This document shows positions 25,801 through 34,327 of a DNA stretch of 64,000 nucleotides, piece after piece. The stretch is from Branchiibius sp. NY16-3462-2. GTDB taxonomy: Bacteria > Actinomycetota > Actinomycetes > Actinomycetales > Dermatophilaceae. Position 1 is the stretch's first letter; each line of letters starts with the position of its first letter. The position numbers were made by a program, and so were the translations under genes. Location: contig NZ_LVCF01000001.1 of the NCBI RefSeq assembly GCF_001594145.1, positions 372,001 to 436,000 of the forward strand, given 5' to 3'. Under the pieces are notes generated by a model, which saw only the letters and a program-made list of their open reading frames with translations, was not told the origin of the DNA and made no database searches.

Positions 25801-26409
25801 TCAGTTCTTCGAGTAGAGCTCGACGATCAGCTGCTCAGACAGCGGCACGTCGATCTGCTCACGGGTCGGCAGCTGGTGGACCAGGACCTGCAGGGTGCCC
25901 TCGGACACGTGCAGCCAGGCCGGGACCGGACGCTCACCGAAGGTCTCGCGGGCGAGCTGGATCGGGAAGGCTTCCCGGGACTTCTCGCGGACCGTGATGA
26001 TGTCGTACTGCTCGACGCGGTAGGACGGGACGTCGACGCGGACGCCGTTGACCTCGAAGTGGCCGTGGGTGACCAGCTGGCGGGCGGCCCGACGGGTACG
26101 GGCCAGGCCGGCGCGGTAGATCACGTTGTCCAGGCGCGACTCCAGGATGGTCAGCAGGTTCGCACCGGTCTTACCGGGGCGACGAGCCGCTTCCTTGTAG
26201 TAGCGCACGAACTGCTTCTCCATGACGCCGTAGGTGAAGCGAGCCTTCTGCTTCTCCTGCAGCTGGTTCAGGTACTCCTTCTCCTGGATGCGACCGCGGC
26301 CGTGCTGGCCGGGCGGGAAGGGGCGCTGCTCGAAGCTCTTGTCGCCGCCGACGAGGTCGACCTTGAGGCGACGGGACTTCTTGGTGATGGGTCCGGTGTA
26401 ACGGGCCAT
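25801..26409 (-). CDS. rpsD: 30S ribosomal protein S4
   Basis: This 202-residue S4 has the N-terminal MARYTGPITKKSRRLKVDL, which lacks the zinc-binding cysteines (C-minus form). Its S4 RNA-binding domain is RLDNVIYRAGLARTRRAARQ followed by THGHFEVNGVRVDVPSY. It nucleates 30S assembly on the 16S 5' domain and in many bacteria represses the alpha operon. It sits 28 bp after rpsK. Confidence 0.98.
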   Translation of the reverse strand: MARYTGPITKKSRRLKVDLVGGDKSFEQRPFPPGQHGRGRIQEKEYLNQLQEKQKARFTYGVMEKQFVRYYKEAARRPGKTGANLLTILESRLDNVIYRAGLARTRRAARQLVTHGHFEVNGVRVDVPSYRVEQYDIITVREKSREAFPIQLARETFGERPVPAWLHVSEGTLQVLVHQLPTREQIDVPLSEQLIVELYSKN

Positions 26410-26437
26410 GATTCAGATCTCCTTCTGGTCCGTCGCG

Positions 26438-26839
26438 TCAGCTGCGGCGCTTGGGCTGGCGGACACCGTTGTGCGGCTGCGGGGTGACGTCGGCGATAGC
26501 GCCGACCTCGAGGCCCGCGGCGGCCAGCGAACGGATGGCGGTCTCGCGGCCGGAGCCCGGACCCTTGACGAAAACGTCGACCTTGCGCATGCCGTGCTCC
26601 ATGGCGCGGCGGGCGGCGGCCTCGGCGGCCATCTGCGCGGCGTACGGCGTGGACTTACGCGAGCCCTTGAAGCCGACCTGGCCGGCGGAGGCCCACGAAA
26701 TCACCGCACCGGACGGGTCGGTGATGGAAACGATGGTGTTGTTGAACGTGCTGCGGATGTAGGCGTTGCCAGCGGCAACGTTCTTCTTCTCCTTGCGGCG
26801 CACCTTCTTGGCGCCCGCTACACGGCTCTTGGGAGGCAT
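26438..26839 (-). CDS. rpsK: 30S ribosomal protein S11
   Basis: This is a 133-residue S11 of normal length. NTIVSITDPSGAVISWASAG, FKGSRKSTPYAAQMAAE and FVKGPGSGRETAIRSLAAAG are the family landmarks, and the C-terminus is RQPKRRS. It forms part of the 30S platform. It lies 55 bp after rpsM in the alpha operon. Confidence 0.99.
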   Translation of the reverse strand: MPPKSRVAGAKKVRRKEKKNVAAGNAYIRSTFNNTIVSITDPSGAVISWASAGQVGFKGSRKSTPYAAQMAAEAAARRAMEHGMRKVDVFVKGPGSGRETAIRSLAAAGLEVGAIADVTPQPHNGVRQPKRRS

Positions 26840-26894
26840 TCTTTTCTAACTCCTGTGTCAGTTCTCAGCGAGGAAGTGTCCGCTTAGAAGCGGA

Positions 26895-27269
26895 TTACTT
26901 GGCCTTCTTCTTACCGGCCACGGTCTTCTTCGGGCCCTTACGGGTGCGCGCGTTGGTCTTCGTGCGCTGACCGTGGACGGGCAGGCCACGACGGTGGCGC
27001 AGGCCCTGGTAGGAGCCGATCTCCACCTTGCGGCGGATGTCGGCGGCCACCTCGCGGCGCAGGTCACCTTCGAGGCGGTAGTTGCCCTCGAGGTAGTCGC
27101 GGAGCTGAACCAGCTCGTCGTCGCTGAGGTCACGGACACGGGTGTCCGGGTTGATGCCGGTCGCTGCCAGCGTTTCCTGGGCGCGGGTCTTGCCCACGCC
27201 GAAGATGTAGGTAAGGCCGACCTCGACGCGCTTCTCGCGCGGCAGGTCGACACCGATCAAACGTGCCAT
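26895..27269 (-). CDS. rpsM: 30S ribosomal protein S13
   Basis: This 124-residue protein uses the ATG at 27269 (MARLIGVDLPREKRVEVGLT), preceded by CAGGAGAACAGCC. The frame extends 15 codons further upstream without similarity. The helix-hairpin-helix region IFGVGKTRAQETLAATGIN and the RRKVEIGSYQGLRHRRGLPV segment are typical, and a Lys-rich tail follows. It sits at the 30S head and contacts the P-site tRNA. Confidence 0.98.
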   Translation of the reverse strand: MARLIGVDLPREKRVEVGLTYIFGVGKTRAQETLAATGINPDTRVRDLSDDELVQLRDYLEGNYRLEGDLRREVAADIRRKVEIGSYQGLRHRRGLPVHGQRTKTNARTRKGPKKTVAGKKKAK

Positions 27270-27381
27270 GGCGGCTGTTCTCCTGTTGATTGATGCTGCG
27301 GAGGTCTGGTGCAACGTCGGTCCCGTTGGTCGACGGCTCTCGGTATGAGAACCGGCTCGAACCGGAGTGGTTCTTGCGGGT

Positions 27382-27402
27382 CTTCGGCCTCCGCGGCCGA
27401 AG
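27382..27402. repeat. 8-bp hairpin in the rpmJ-rpsM spacer
   Basis: CTTCGGCC and GGCCGAAG form a perfect stem around a 5-nt loop, within the 246-bp spacer between rpmJ and rpsM. No U tract follows on either strand. It could be an attenuator, a processing site or nothing. Confidence 0.4.
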
Positions 27403-27515
27403 GTGGCGTCCTACGCGATGCGCAGGGGCTGGGCGTTGCGGGTGTTTTCAGTTGTGGATGTTTCTTCTTGCTGGTCTTGAAGACCGGCGGGTCGTGCGGG
27501 GCGGTGGCCCTGCGA

Positions 27516-27629
27516 TCAGCCCTGGCGCTGCTTGTGGCGCGGGTTCTCGCAGATCACCATGACCCGGCCGTGACGGCGGATCACCTTGCACTTGTCGCAG
27601 ATCTTCTTGACGCTCGGCTGGACCTTCAT
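27516..27629 (-). CDS. rpmJ: 50S ribosomal protein L36
   Basis: This is a 37-residue protein read directly from the minus strand: MKVQPSVKKICDKCKVIRR followed by HGRVMVICENPRHKQRQG. It keeps the zinc ligands Cys11, Cys14, Cys27 and His32, so it is the zinc-binding (C-plus) form. The actinobacterial order infA-rpmJ-rpsM-rpsK-rpsD is preserved. Confidence 0.98.
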   Translation of the reverse strand: MKVQPSVKKICDKCKVIRRHGRVMVICENPRHKQRQG

Positions 27630-27733
27630 CTGCCTACCGTCTCGAAGTCGGGCCGCTTGTCCTCATGGAGTCGCGGCGGTTGACGTGTGGGTGGGTGCGT
27701 CCGGATGGACGCGGGGTGTTGCTGGTATCGCGG

Positions 27734-27955
27734 TCAGCGGTACCGGAAGACGATCCGGCCGCGGGTCAGGTCGTACGGGCTGAGCTCCACCACCACGCGG
27801 TCCTCAGGGAGGATCCGGATGTAGTGCTGGCGCATCTTGCCCGAGATGTGAGCGAGAACCTTGTGACCGTTGGTCAACTCCACCCGGAACATGGCGTTCG
27901 GGAGAGCTTCCACGATCGTGCCCTCGATCTCGATGACACCGTCCTTTTTGGCCAT
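27734..27955 (-). CDS. infA: Translation initiation factor IF-1
   Basis: This 73-residue S1-fold protein starts at the ATG at 27955. The sequence MAKKDGVIEIEGTIVEALPN and the end SPYDLTRGRIVFRYR are near-invariant in IF-1. It binds the 30S A site during initiation. Here it is separated from map by a ~6.6 kb block of unrelated genes, so it is probably transcribed from its own promoter. Confidence 0.99.
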   Translation of the reverse strand: MAKKDGVIEIEGTIVEALPNAMFRVELTNGHKVLAHISGKMRQHYIRILPEDRVVVELSPYDLTRGRIVFRYR

Positions 27956-28311
27956 AAATCTGCCCCCGCCTTCGCGGGTTAACCTCCAGAATTGTCTGAC
28001 TGCGATGAGTGCGGACCAAGGATCTGTGGTCGGCGTCCGTAACAACGGGACGCCTTGAACAGACATTCCTGACCCGACGTACTAGCCTACCTGCCCGCGC
28101 GATACCGCCCAAATCGCCAGTTCAGGTGGTCGCTGGCGCCCTCCGGTCGCAGCAGATGCGCGGGTTGTCGACAGACGCGCGGATTATAAGTCGCGCATCT
28201 GTCGATAACCCGCGCGGATCGCCATCCGCAGCGCGCACCTACCGCCGCGTAGCCATCGGTATGTAACCTGGGTCACTACAGCTGTCGTAAACCACTGGGA
28301 GCAGCACGACC
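27956..28311. other. infA-P450 divergent spacer
   Basis: This 356-bp region without a gene separates infA (minus) and the P450 gene (plus). It holds the infA leader, the 63-bp palindromic element at 28157-28219 and the P450 upstream region with GGGAG 10 nt before its ATG. I see no convincing -35/-10 pair. Confidence 0.6.
28157..28219. repeat. REP-like palindromic element, copy A
   Basis: This 63-bp element has 18-bp outer arms (28158-28175 and 28198-28215) that differ at a single G:T position, plus an inner 5-bp GCGCG/CGCGC stem. The conserved outer motif is GCGCGGGTTRTCGACAG. It matches copy B at 47665-47727 at 54 of 63 positions, most of the changes being transitions. Nothing in it codes for protein. 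Confidence 0.85.
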
Positions 28312-29646
28312 ATGAGCCTGACCCACCTGCCCAGCCTGCATCGCCCCGCCAGCCAAGCAGTCGGCGTACGTCATAAGGCGCAGTCGATGTTGCATTGGGG
28401 CTTGTCCCAGGGTCTCCCGAACGTCGTGGTGAAGATGGCCGCGCGCAAGGGCGACCTGCAGGGCCTGCTTACCCAGGCCGGCAGTGGGGATGAGATCTGG
28501 GACATCATCGACCAGGTCCGCGCCCAGGGCACGCTCGTCAGGGGCCGGGTCACCTTCATCACCGCCGACCACGCGGTCGTCAGCGAAGTGCTGACCTCCA
28601 AGGCGTTCCGCACCGGCAACCCGCTGGACCGGCTCGGCTTCCTGGCCAGCGCGAGCGCCCGGCTGCGGCCGGCCACCATGCACCCGTTGGTCGAGCCGTC
28701 GCTGCTGGTGACCGAGCCGCCGGACCACACCCGCTACCGCAAGCTGGTGACCCGGGTCTTCACGATGCGTGCGGTGGAGAAGTTGCGCGACCGCGCTGAG
28801 AGCGTGGCGACCGAATTGCTCGATGAGCTCGACGGCCGCACCGATCTGGTCGAGCAATACTGCAGTCTGCTGCCGGTCACCCTCATCTCCCAGATCCTCG
28901 GCATCCCGACCTCCGAACGCCGCGAGGTGCTCGCGATGGGCAGCGACATCGCCGCCAGCCTCGACTTTGGGCTGTCCTGGCCGGAGTACCGCGACGTCGA
29001 CGCCGGGCTGCGCCGCTTCGACGCGTGGCTCGAGACGCACATCGAGGCACTGCGCAAGAACCCCGGCGATGACCTGCTGAGCCAACTGGTCCAGGTGCAG
29101 GACGAGGACGGCACCCTCAACATGGCCGAGCTCAAAGCCACGGCGGGTCTGGTGCTGGCGGCCGGGTTCGAGACCACCGTCAACCTGCTCGGCAACGGCA
29201 TCAAACTGCTGCACGACCACCCAGGCGAGCTCGCCAAACTCGAGCAGGACCCGAGCCTGTGGTCCAACGCGGTCGAAGAAGTCCTGCGCATCGATCCCCC
29301 CGTGCTGCTGACCGCGCGGTTCGCTCCCGAGCCGACAACCCTTGAGGGTCAGCACATTTCGGCGGGACTGCAGGTCGTCGTACTCCTCGCCGGCGCCAAC
29401 CGCGACCCCAAGGTGTTCGAGGACCCGACCCGCTTCGACGTCACCCGGGCCAACGCCCGCGATCACCTGTCGTTCTCCGCGGGCCGGCACCACTGCCTCG
29501 GCGCAGCACTGGCGCGGATGGAAGGTGAGGTCGGGCTGAAGTCGTTCTTCGACCGCTACCCCGACGTCACCCTGTTGCCGGGTGCGCAGCGCCGCCCGAC
29601 CCGCATCCTGCGCGGCTGGCGGACGCTGCCCGCGCAGGTGAGCTAG
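28312..29646 (+). CDS. Cytochrome P450
   Basis: This 444-residue monooxygenase has a full bacterial P450 layout: I-helix AGFETT (284-289), K-helix ExxR (Glu323, Arg326) and the heme loop FSAGRHHCLG with thiolate Cys395. It is soluble, with no membrane anchor. The natural substrate is unknown. It depends on an electron chain. The only redox partner nearby is the FprA-type reductase at 32645; a ferredoxin gene is not seen. The gene converges with the response regulator, sharing 4 bp at the stops. Confidence 0.95.
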   Translation: MSLTHLPSLHRPASQAVGVRHKAQSMLHWGLSQGLPNVVVKMAARKGDLQGLLTQAGSGDEIWDIIDQVRAQGTLVRGRVTFITADHAVVSEVLTSKAFRTGNPLDRLGFLASASARLRPATMHPLVEPSLLVTEPPDHTRYRKLVTRVFTMRAVEKLRDRAESVATELLDELDGRTDLVEQYCSLLPVTLISQILGIPTSERREVLAMGSDIAASLDFGLSWPEYRDVDAGLRRFDAWLETHIEALRKNPGDDLLSQLVQVQDEDGTLNMAELKATAGLVLAAGFETTVNLLGNGIKLLHDHPGELAKLEQDPSLWSNAVEEVLRIDPPVLLTARFAPEPTTLEGQHISAGLQVVVLLAGANRDPKVFEDPTRFDVTRANARDHLSFSAGRHHCLGAALARMEGEVGLKSFFDRYPDVTLLPGAQRRPTRILRGWRTLPAQVS

Positions 29647-30311
29647 AGGTCGACGTACCCGTCCTTGGTCGCCTCCCGCAGTGAGGCGTACAGGTTGCTC
29701 ACGGGCCGCCCCAACTCGGCGTACCGTGCGGCGATCCGTTGCACGTAGGTCTCCACTGTGCGCGCCGAAACCGGTTGCGGCAGAGACTTTCCGATCGCCT
29801 TCTTGGGTACGCCGGCCGCCAGCTGCCGCAGCACCTCCACCTCGCGTGGGGCGAGTGAGGCCATCAGTCCCGGCTCGGTCAGCAGCGCCTCCGCGAAGTG
29901 ACTGGACACCGCGAACTCCCCCGCCGCCACCGAGCGGATCGCCTCGACCAGGTCCTCCTCGGGGTCGGACTTCAGCGCCAGACCAAAAGCCCCCGCACTG
30001 ACCAGCGCCCGCAACTGGGCCGGCCGGGTGCTCGCGGTGAAGAGCAGGACGCGCAGCCCGCGACTCACGACCACCGCCACGTTCGCCTCGGGGTCACTGC
30101 CGTCATCGAGGTCCACGTCCAGCAGCACCACGTCGGGTCGGGCGCTGCGTTCCCAGTCGAGATCCTTGACGCTGGAGACCAGGAAGTCGACCTGGATGTC
30201 CGGCGCGATCTGGGCCAGTCCGCTGATCACTCCGCGCAGCACGATCGGGTGGTCGTCGACAACCCCGATCCGGATCAGATCGGGGGTTTCGTCCGCCTGG
30301 TGCTCGCTCAC
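29643..30311 (-). CDS. LuxR/NarL-family response regulator
   Basis: This is a 222-residue regulator. The receiver domain has the acidic pair VVDDHP (Asp19/Asp20) and the probable phospho-acceptor Asp65 in LLDVDLDDG. The C-terminal HTH (about 152-195) reads LAPREVEVLRQLAAGVPKK and ARTVETYVQRI. The GTG start overlaps the stop of the kinase gene (GTGA), so they form a coupled two-component pair. Its targets are unknown; the convergent P450 and upstream fprA are candidates. Confidence 0.92.
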   Translation of the reverse strand: MSEHQADETPDLIRIGVVDDHPIVLRGVISGLAQIAPDIQVDFLVSSVKDLDWERSARPDVVLLDVDLDDGSDPEANVAVVVSRGLRVLLFTASTRPAQLRALVSAGAFGLALKSDPEEDLVEAIRSVAAGEFAVSSHFAEALLTEPGLMASLAPREVEVLRQLAAGVPKKAIGKSLPQPVSARTVETYVQRIAARYAELGRPVSNLYASLREATKDGYVDL

Positions 30312-32563
30312 CGTTGCATCATCGCCGAGCCCGACGCATCGGCGACAGTCCGGGGAACTCCGGACACCGCAGCCGAATCAAACTGCACCACAAGGTACGT
30401 CGATCCGTCCGTTCGCAGGGAACCCACGCCGAGCGCCGTGATCCGCTCGACCGCCTCCTGCCCCACCGGTCGCACGGTGACAGTGGTCCGCGTGCCGTCC
30501 GGGCCGGCCGTGCTTGATACGCCGACGCGGGCCGGCGCCGACGTGGCCAACACGCCTAGCACGTCAGCGACCACCGACAGATGCTCGCGCGGCATCGGTG
30601 TCAGCTGGCTCAAGGTCACCTGGGCGCCGCCCTCCCGCAGCCGGTGCACCGGCGCGGTCAGATCCGACGGCCATCGCGTCGTCGGCCCACCCAACCCGTC
30701 GCGGACCCAGGCTTCGAGCACCGCCGCCCGGCGCCGTACGGGAAGGGCACGCGGGTCGCTGCGAGAAAGAGCGATATCGGCCAGGAACGGCTGGATCCGG
30801 GCCCGCAGGTCACCGACCCGGTCGCGCAGCGCTTGCTCCCGTAGATCAGCCTCGACCTGACGCAGCACACTGTGCTGCCGGATCTCGTTGTCCTGCAGGG
30901 CTCGTCGTACTCCGCGCTTGGTCCACCACGCGCCACCGAGGATCAGGGGCGCCAGCGCGAACGGTGCGAACAACGCGCCTGCCAACCCCAGGATCTGGTT
31001 GAGGCTCGCACCGGTGCTGACCAGCAGAGCGATCGGGAACGTCGCGACGATGAGCACGGCGAGCGCACACTCCACCAGCGAGCGCCCGACGACGGAGAAG
31101 GCCACCAACGGCATGGTCGAGGAAGCCAACCAGAACAACGTCGGATCGGCCGCTCCGGAGGGGAGGGCGTAGGCGTTCAGGGCGATCGCCGCACACGCGA
31201 CCGCGACCATGACCAGGTGCATCCGCCAGCCGATGTCGCGCCGCCGGTAGGCCCAGGCTCCGAAACACCACGCCAGGACCACCAGCACGGTGCCCAGGAC
31301 GGCCGCCCACGGATGCCGCAGGTCACCGGCGCGCAGGGCACACTGCAACACACAGGCCACGACGAACGGCCCGCTGATCAGCACTGCGACGCGTCGGGCC
31401 CGGATCTGGTCGACCCAGTCGGTGTCGTCGCCGGTTTCGGCGGCCCACTGCAGCCGCACCCGGGTGCCGTTCGCGTCAGAGGTGATGGTCGCCGTACCGG
31501 CGATGTCTGCCATCCTGGCCACGATCCCATCGCGGACGCCGTACCGATCACGCGGCACCTGGGCCGGCTTGAACCCCCGGCCGCGGTCGATCACGTCGAG
31601 AACGATGTCCCCGCCGTCGTCGCGCAGCACGACCCGGGCTTCCCGCACGCCCGCGTGCCGGCGGACGTTGCGCAGCGCCTCACGCACCACCGCCGCGACA
31701 ACGTCGACGACATCCGGCGCGATGGTCACCGACGCCAGGTCGAGCTCGACCGCCAGCCCGCTCTCACCGGCGACCTCGGTGAGAACGCCACCCAGATCGA
31801 CTGTCGGCGGATCGGTGGCACTCAGATCGGTCAGTCGATCGGTCGCCTCGGCGGCGATGGACCGCACCTCCGCGCGGTCCAGTCGCTCGCTCAACGTCAC
31901 CGCCCGCAACGCGTGCGCGACCTCGTCGTGCAGGAACCGGTCGACCCAGCGGGTGTGCGCCTCCTGACCGACCGAGCGGGCCTCTGCGGTCAGCTGGACC
32001 ACCTGACGGCGCTCTCGGGCATCGTTCACCTCGCCGACCCGGCGCAGCAGGCTGGCGGCCTGGGCGGTGGCGATCGCCGCCGCACACGCGCCGAGAACTT
32101 CGACGACGGCCAGCGCCGGACGCTGCGGGTCCACGACCCACCGGGCGACCACCGCCAGCACCACGACCAGCGATGCGAGCACTACGCCCCGCCAGTCCGG
32201 CAGACCCAGCAGGACGTACAACAACGGCAGCGCGAGCACGATGGTCACCCACCAACCGGCGCCATCGGCGCGGAAACCCACCCGGCCCAGTCCACAGACC
32301 AGCGCCGTAGCTGCCGCCACCGCTGCGACGACGACGGCGACGTCGCTGCGAAAACCCCAGCGCCACACCGAGGCAGCGAGCGCGACCAGGGCCAGCGTGG
32401 TCACCACCCCGGCGATCGTTCCGGGCGCGGAGTCCAGCAGCAGGTTGGCCGTGCTGCCCCACATCACCGCCAGGAACAGCACGCAGGCACCGACGTAGAA
32501 CCCCCGCGAGACCCGCTCCATCGTGCGTGACCAGGAGGCGGCGGGGACATCGAGCGTGGTCAC
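30308..32563 (-). CDS. Unusual two-module sensor histidine kinase
   Basis: This 751-residue membrane protein is much larger than a usual NarL-type kinase. Module 1 has about five helices (21-177), a HisKA_3-like helix with the probable phospho-acceptor His212 in FLHDEVAHALRAV, and an ATPase domain with the N-box Asn299 and DRGRG (326-330). Module 2 repeats the plan: helices from ~391 to 546, then a DHp-like coiled segment and an ATPase-like tail (~570-751). That tail lacks an obvious phospho-acceptor His and G-boxes. It may therefore be a fused active and degenerate kinase. It starts at a GTG and is coupled to the response regulator. Confidence 0.82.
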   Translation of the reverse strand: MTTLDVPAASWSRTMERVSRGFYVGACVLFLAVMWGSTANLLLDSAPGTIAGVVTTLALVALAASVWRWGFRSDVAVVVAAVAAATALVCGLGRVGFRADGAGWWVTIVLALPLLYVLLGLPDWRGVVLASLVVVLAVVARWVVDPQRPALAVVEVLGACAAAIATAQAASLLRRVGEVNDARERRQVVQLTAEARSVGQEAHTRWVDRFLHDEVAHALRAVTLSERLDRAEVRSIAAEATDRLTDLSATDPPTVDLGGVLTEVAGESGLAVELDLASVTIAPDVVDVVAAVVREALRNVRRHAGVREARVVLRDDGGDIVLDVIDRGRGFKPAQVPRDRYGVRDGIVARMADIAGTATITSDANGTRVRLQWAAETGDDTDWVDQIRARRVAVLISGPFVVACVLQCALRAGDLRHPWAAVLGTVLVVLAWCFGAWAYRRRDIGWRMHLVMVAVACAAIALNAYALPSGAADPTLFWLASSTMPLVAFSVVGRSLVECALAVLIVATFPIALLVSTGASLNQILGLAGALFAPFALAPLILGGAWWTKRGVRRALQDNEIRQHSVLRQVEADLREQALRDRVGDLRARIQPFLADIALSRSDPRALPVRRRAAVLEAWVRDGLGGPTTRWPSDLTAPVHRLREGGAQVTLSQLTPMPREHLSVVADVLGVLATSAPARVGVSSTAGPDGTRTTVTVRPVGQEAVERITALGVGSLRTDGSTYLVVQFDSAAVSGVPRTVADASGSAMMQR

Positions 32564-32644
32564 GGGGTCCAGCGTGACAGCTGAAGGGTGGGTAGGAACA
32601 TCAGGGGCGTGCCGACCGTCGATCGGCGTACGCCGGGTGCGGGC

Positions 32645-34009
32645 TCAGGCGGTGACCCGGGCGATGCGCACCATGTCCTCGCGCGGGACGACCTTCACCC
32701 GCTCGCGGGTGTGCTGGTGGTTCTCCCCCAATGACCGCTCGTGCTCATCGAGGCGCTGCCAGCCCTCCCACGTGGTGAACTCGATACCCCGCTCGGCCAG
32801 ATAGCGCTCGACCGCCTCCGGCCGCGGCGACTCGGGAGCCGCCAGCTGGTCCGCATCCTCCAACACCATGGAAATCGTCTGTGCCGCATCGGATTTGGTG
32901 TGGCCGATCAGACCGACCGGGCCGCGCTTGATCCAGCCGGTGACGTAGGCACCCGGCAGCGGCGATCCGTCGATCTCCAGGACGCGGCCACCGTCGTTGG
33001 GCACGACACCCCGGGCAGCATCGAACGGCAGCCCGCTGAGGTTGTCCGAGTAGTAGCCGATCGCGCGGTACACCGCCTGCACCGGCCAGTCCTTGAACTC
33101 ACCGGTCCCCCGGACGTTCCCGGTGCCGTCGAGTTCGGTGATCTCCGTGCGCAGACCGACCACCTGGCCGTCCTCGCCGAGCACCTCGACCGGGTTGTTG
33201 CAGAAGTGGATGTGGATGCGGTGTGCGGCACCGGTCTCGTCCTTGGCCAGGTAGTTCTGCAGGACGTCGACGGTCAGCTTCTGGCTCTTGGAGTTGCGCA
33301 GCGCATCCATCGACCCCTCGTCGAATTCGAATCCCTCCGGGTGGACGACGACGTCGATGTTCGGGCTGTGCGACAACTCGCGTAGCTCCATCGGCGTGAA
33401 CTTGACCTGTGCCGGACCACGGCGGGCGAAGACGTGAATGTCCTTGGCGGCGTTGGCTTTCAGTCCGTCGTAGACGTTGTCCGGAATCTCGGTGACCAGC
33501 AACTCATCGGCGGTCTTGGCCAGGATCCGGGCGACGTCGAGACCGACGTTGCCGACGCCGACGACGGCGATCTCCTCGGCGTGCGGCTGGAAGTCCCAGG
33601 TGCGCGGCGCCTCGGGGTGCCCGTCGTACCAGGCGACGAAGTCCGCGGCGCCGTAGGAGCCGGCCAGGTCGATGCCCGGGATGTCCAGGTCGCGGTCGCG
33701 GCGGGCGCCGGTGGCGAAGATGACCGCGTCGTAGAACTGCCGCAGGTCATCGAGTTTCAGATCATCGCCGTAGGAGACGTTGCCGAAGAAGCGGATCTGC
33801 GGCTGGTTCATCACCCGGTGCAGCGCCTTGACGATCTCCTTGATCCGCGGGTGGTCCGGGGCCACGCCGTAGCGGATCAGGCCGAACGGGGTGGGATCCG
33901 CTTCGAGGATGTCGACGCTCACGTCCCGATCCGATTTGGTCAGGATGTCCGCGGCGTAGATCCCGGCGGGACCAGCGCCGACAATGGCGACGCGCAGATG
34001 CCTACTCAA
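32645..34009 (-). CDS. fprA: Ferredoxin-NADP+ reductase, adrenodoxin reductase-like
   Basis: This is a 454-residue flavoprotein. It starts at a TTG: GGAG stands 7 nt upstream, no ATG is available, and the FAD motif begins at once (VAIVGAGPAGIYAADIL). The NADP site is VVGVGNVGLDVARIL. Other FprA traits are FGLIRYGVAPDHPRIKEI, FFGNVSYGDD and YVTGWIKRGPVGLIGHTKSD. FprA transfers electrons from NADPH to ferredoxin and on to P450s, so it could serve the P450 at 28312. It stands upstream of the kinase gene on the same strand. Confidence 0.94.
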   Translation of the reverse strand: MSRHLRVAIVGAGPAGIYAADILTKSDRDVSVDILEADPTPFGLIRYGVAPDHPRIKEIVKALHRVMNQPQIRFFGNVSYGDDLKLDDLRQFYDAVIFATGARRDRDLDIPGIDLAGSYGAADFVAWYDGHPEAPRTWDFQPHAEEIAVVGVGNVGLDVARILAKTADELLVTEIPDNVYDGLKANAAKDIHVFARRGPAQVKFTPMELRELSHSPNIDVVVHPEGFEFDEGSMDALRNSKSQKLTVDVLQNYLAKDETGAAHRIHIHFCNNPVEVLGEDGQVVGLRTEITELDGTGNVRGTGEFKDWPVQAVYRAIGYYSDNLSGLPFDAARGVVPNDGGRVLEIDGSPLPGAYVTGWIKRGPVGLIGHTKSDAAQTISMVLEDADQLAAPESPRPEAVERYLAERGIEFTTWEGWQRLDEHERSLGENHQHTRERVKVVPREDMVRIARVTA

Positions 34010-34327
34010 TGGGGTGCTCCATCAGCAACAGGGGGCGGTTCAGAAACTAAGGCCATCCTAACTCGGCGAGGGGTCACCGCGAAATGGCACCCCAACACTA
34101 GGTTATGTATTCCATAACGTTTGAAGGTGTCCACGATCCGGCCATCCGACACGATGAATTCCCACCCTCCCCGGTGTGCCTTCACCCTGCGTTCAGTTAA
34201 ATGTACAAACATCCTTTGCAGGCGCTGTGTGGATGGTGTCCGGATTCGCCTGGATCCGGCTCCTGTCCAGCAGTGTGGGAAACGAGCCACCGGCACCGGT
34301 CGCTCGAGGCAACAACGAGGTTGACGG
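34010..34327. other. fprA upstream spacer (318 bp)
   Basis: This AT-richer spacer holds the fprA leader, a partial DtxR-box-like sequence (34043-34061), the GTTATG/CATAAC palindrome and a possible plus-strand promoter with TTCACC (34181-34186), a 17-bp gap and TACAAA (34204-34209) for the small ORF. No other coding signal is seen. Confidence 0.5.
34102..34118. promoter_or_regulatory. Candidate operator upstream of fprA
   Basis: GTTATG and CATAAC form perfect 6-bp arms around TATTC. The site lies about 95 bp upstream of the fprA start and about 210 bp before the small ORF. No local regulator is obvious. Confidence 0.45.

Noticed and set aside
30872..32530. Plus-strand open frame opposite the sensor kinase
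   Set aside because: The Gln/His/Arg-rich translation mirrors the kinase codons. The kinase is supported by motifs.
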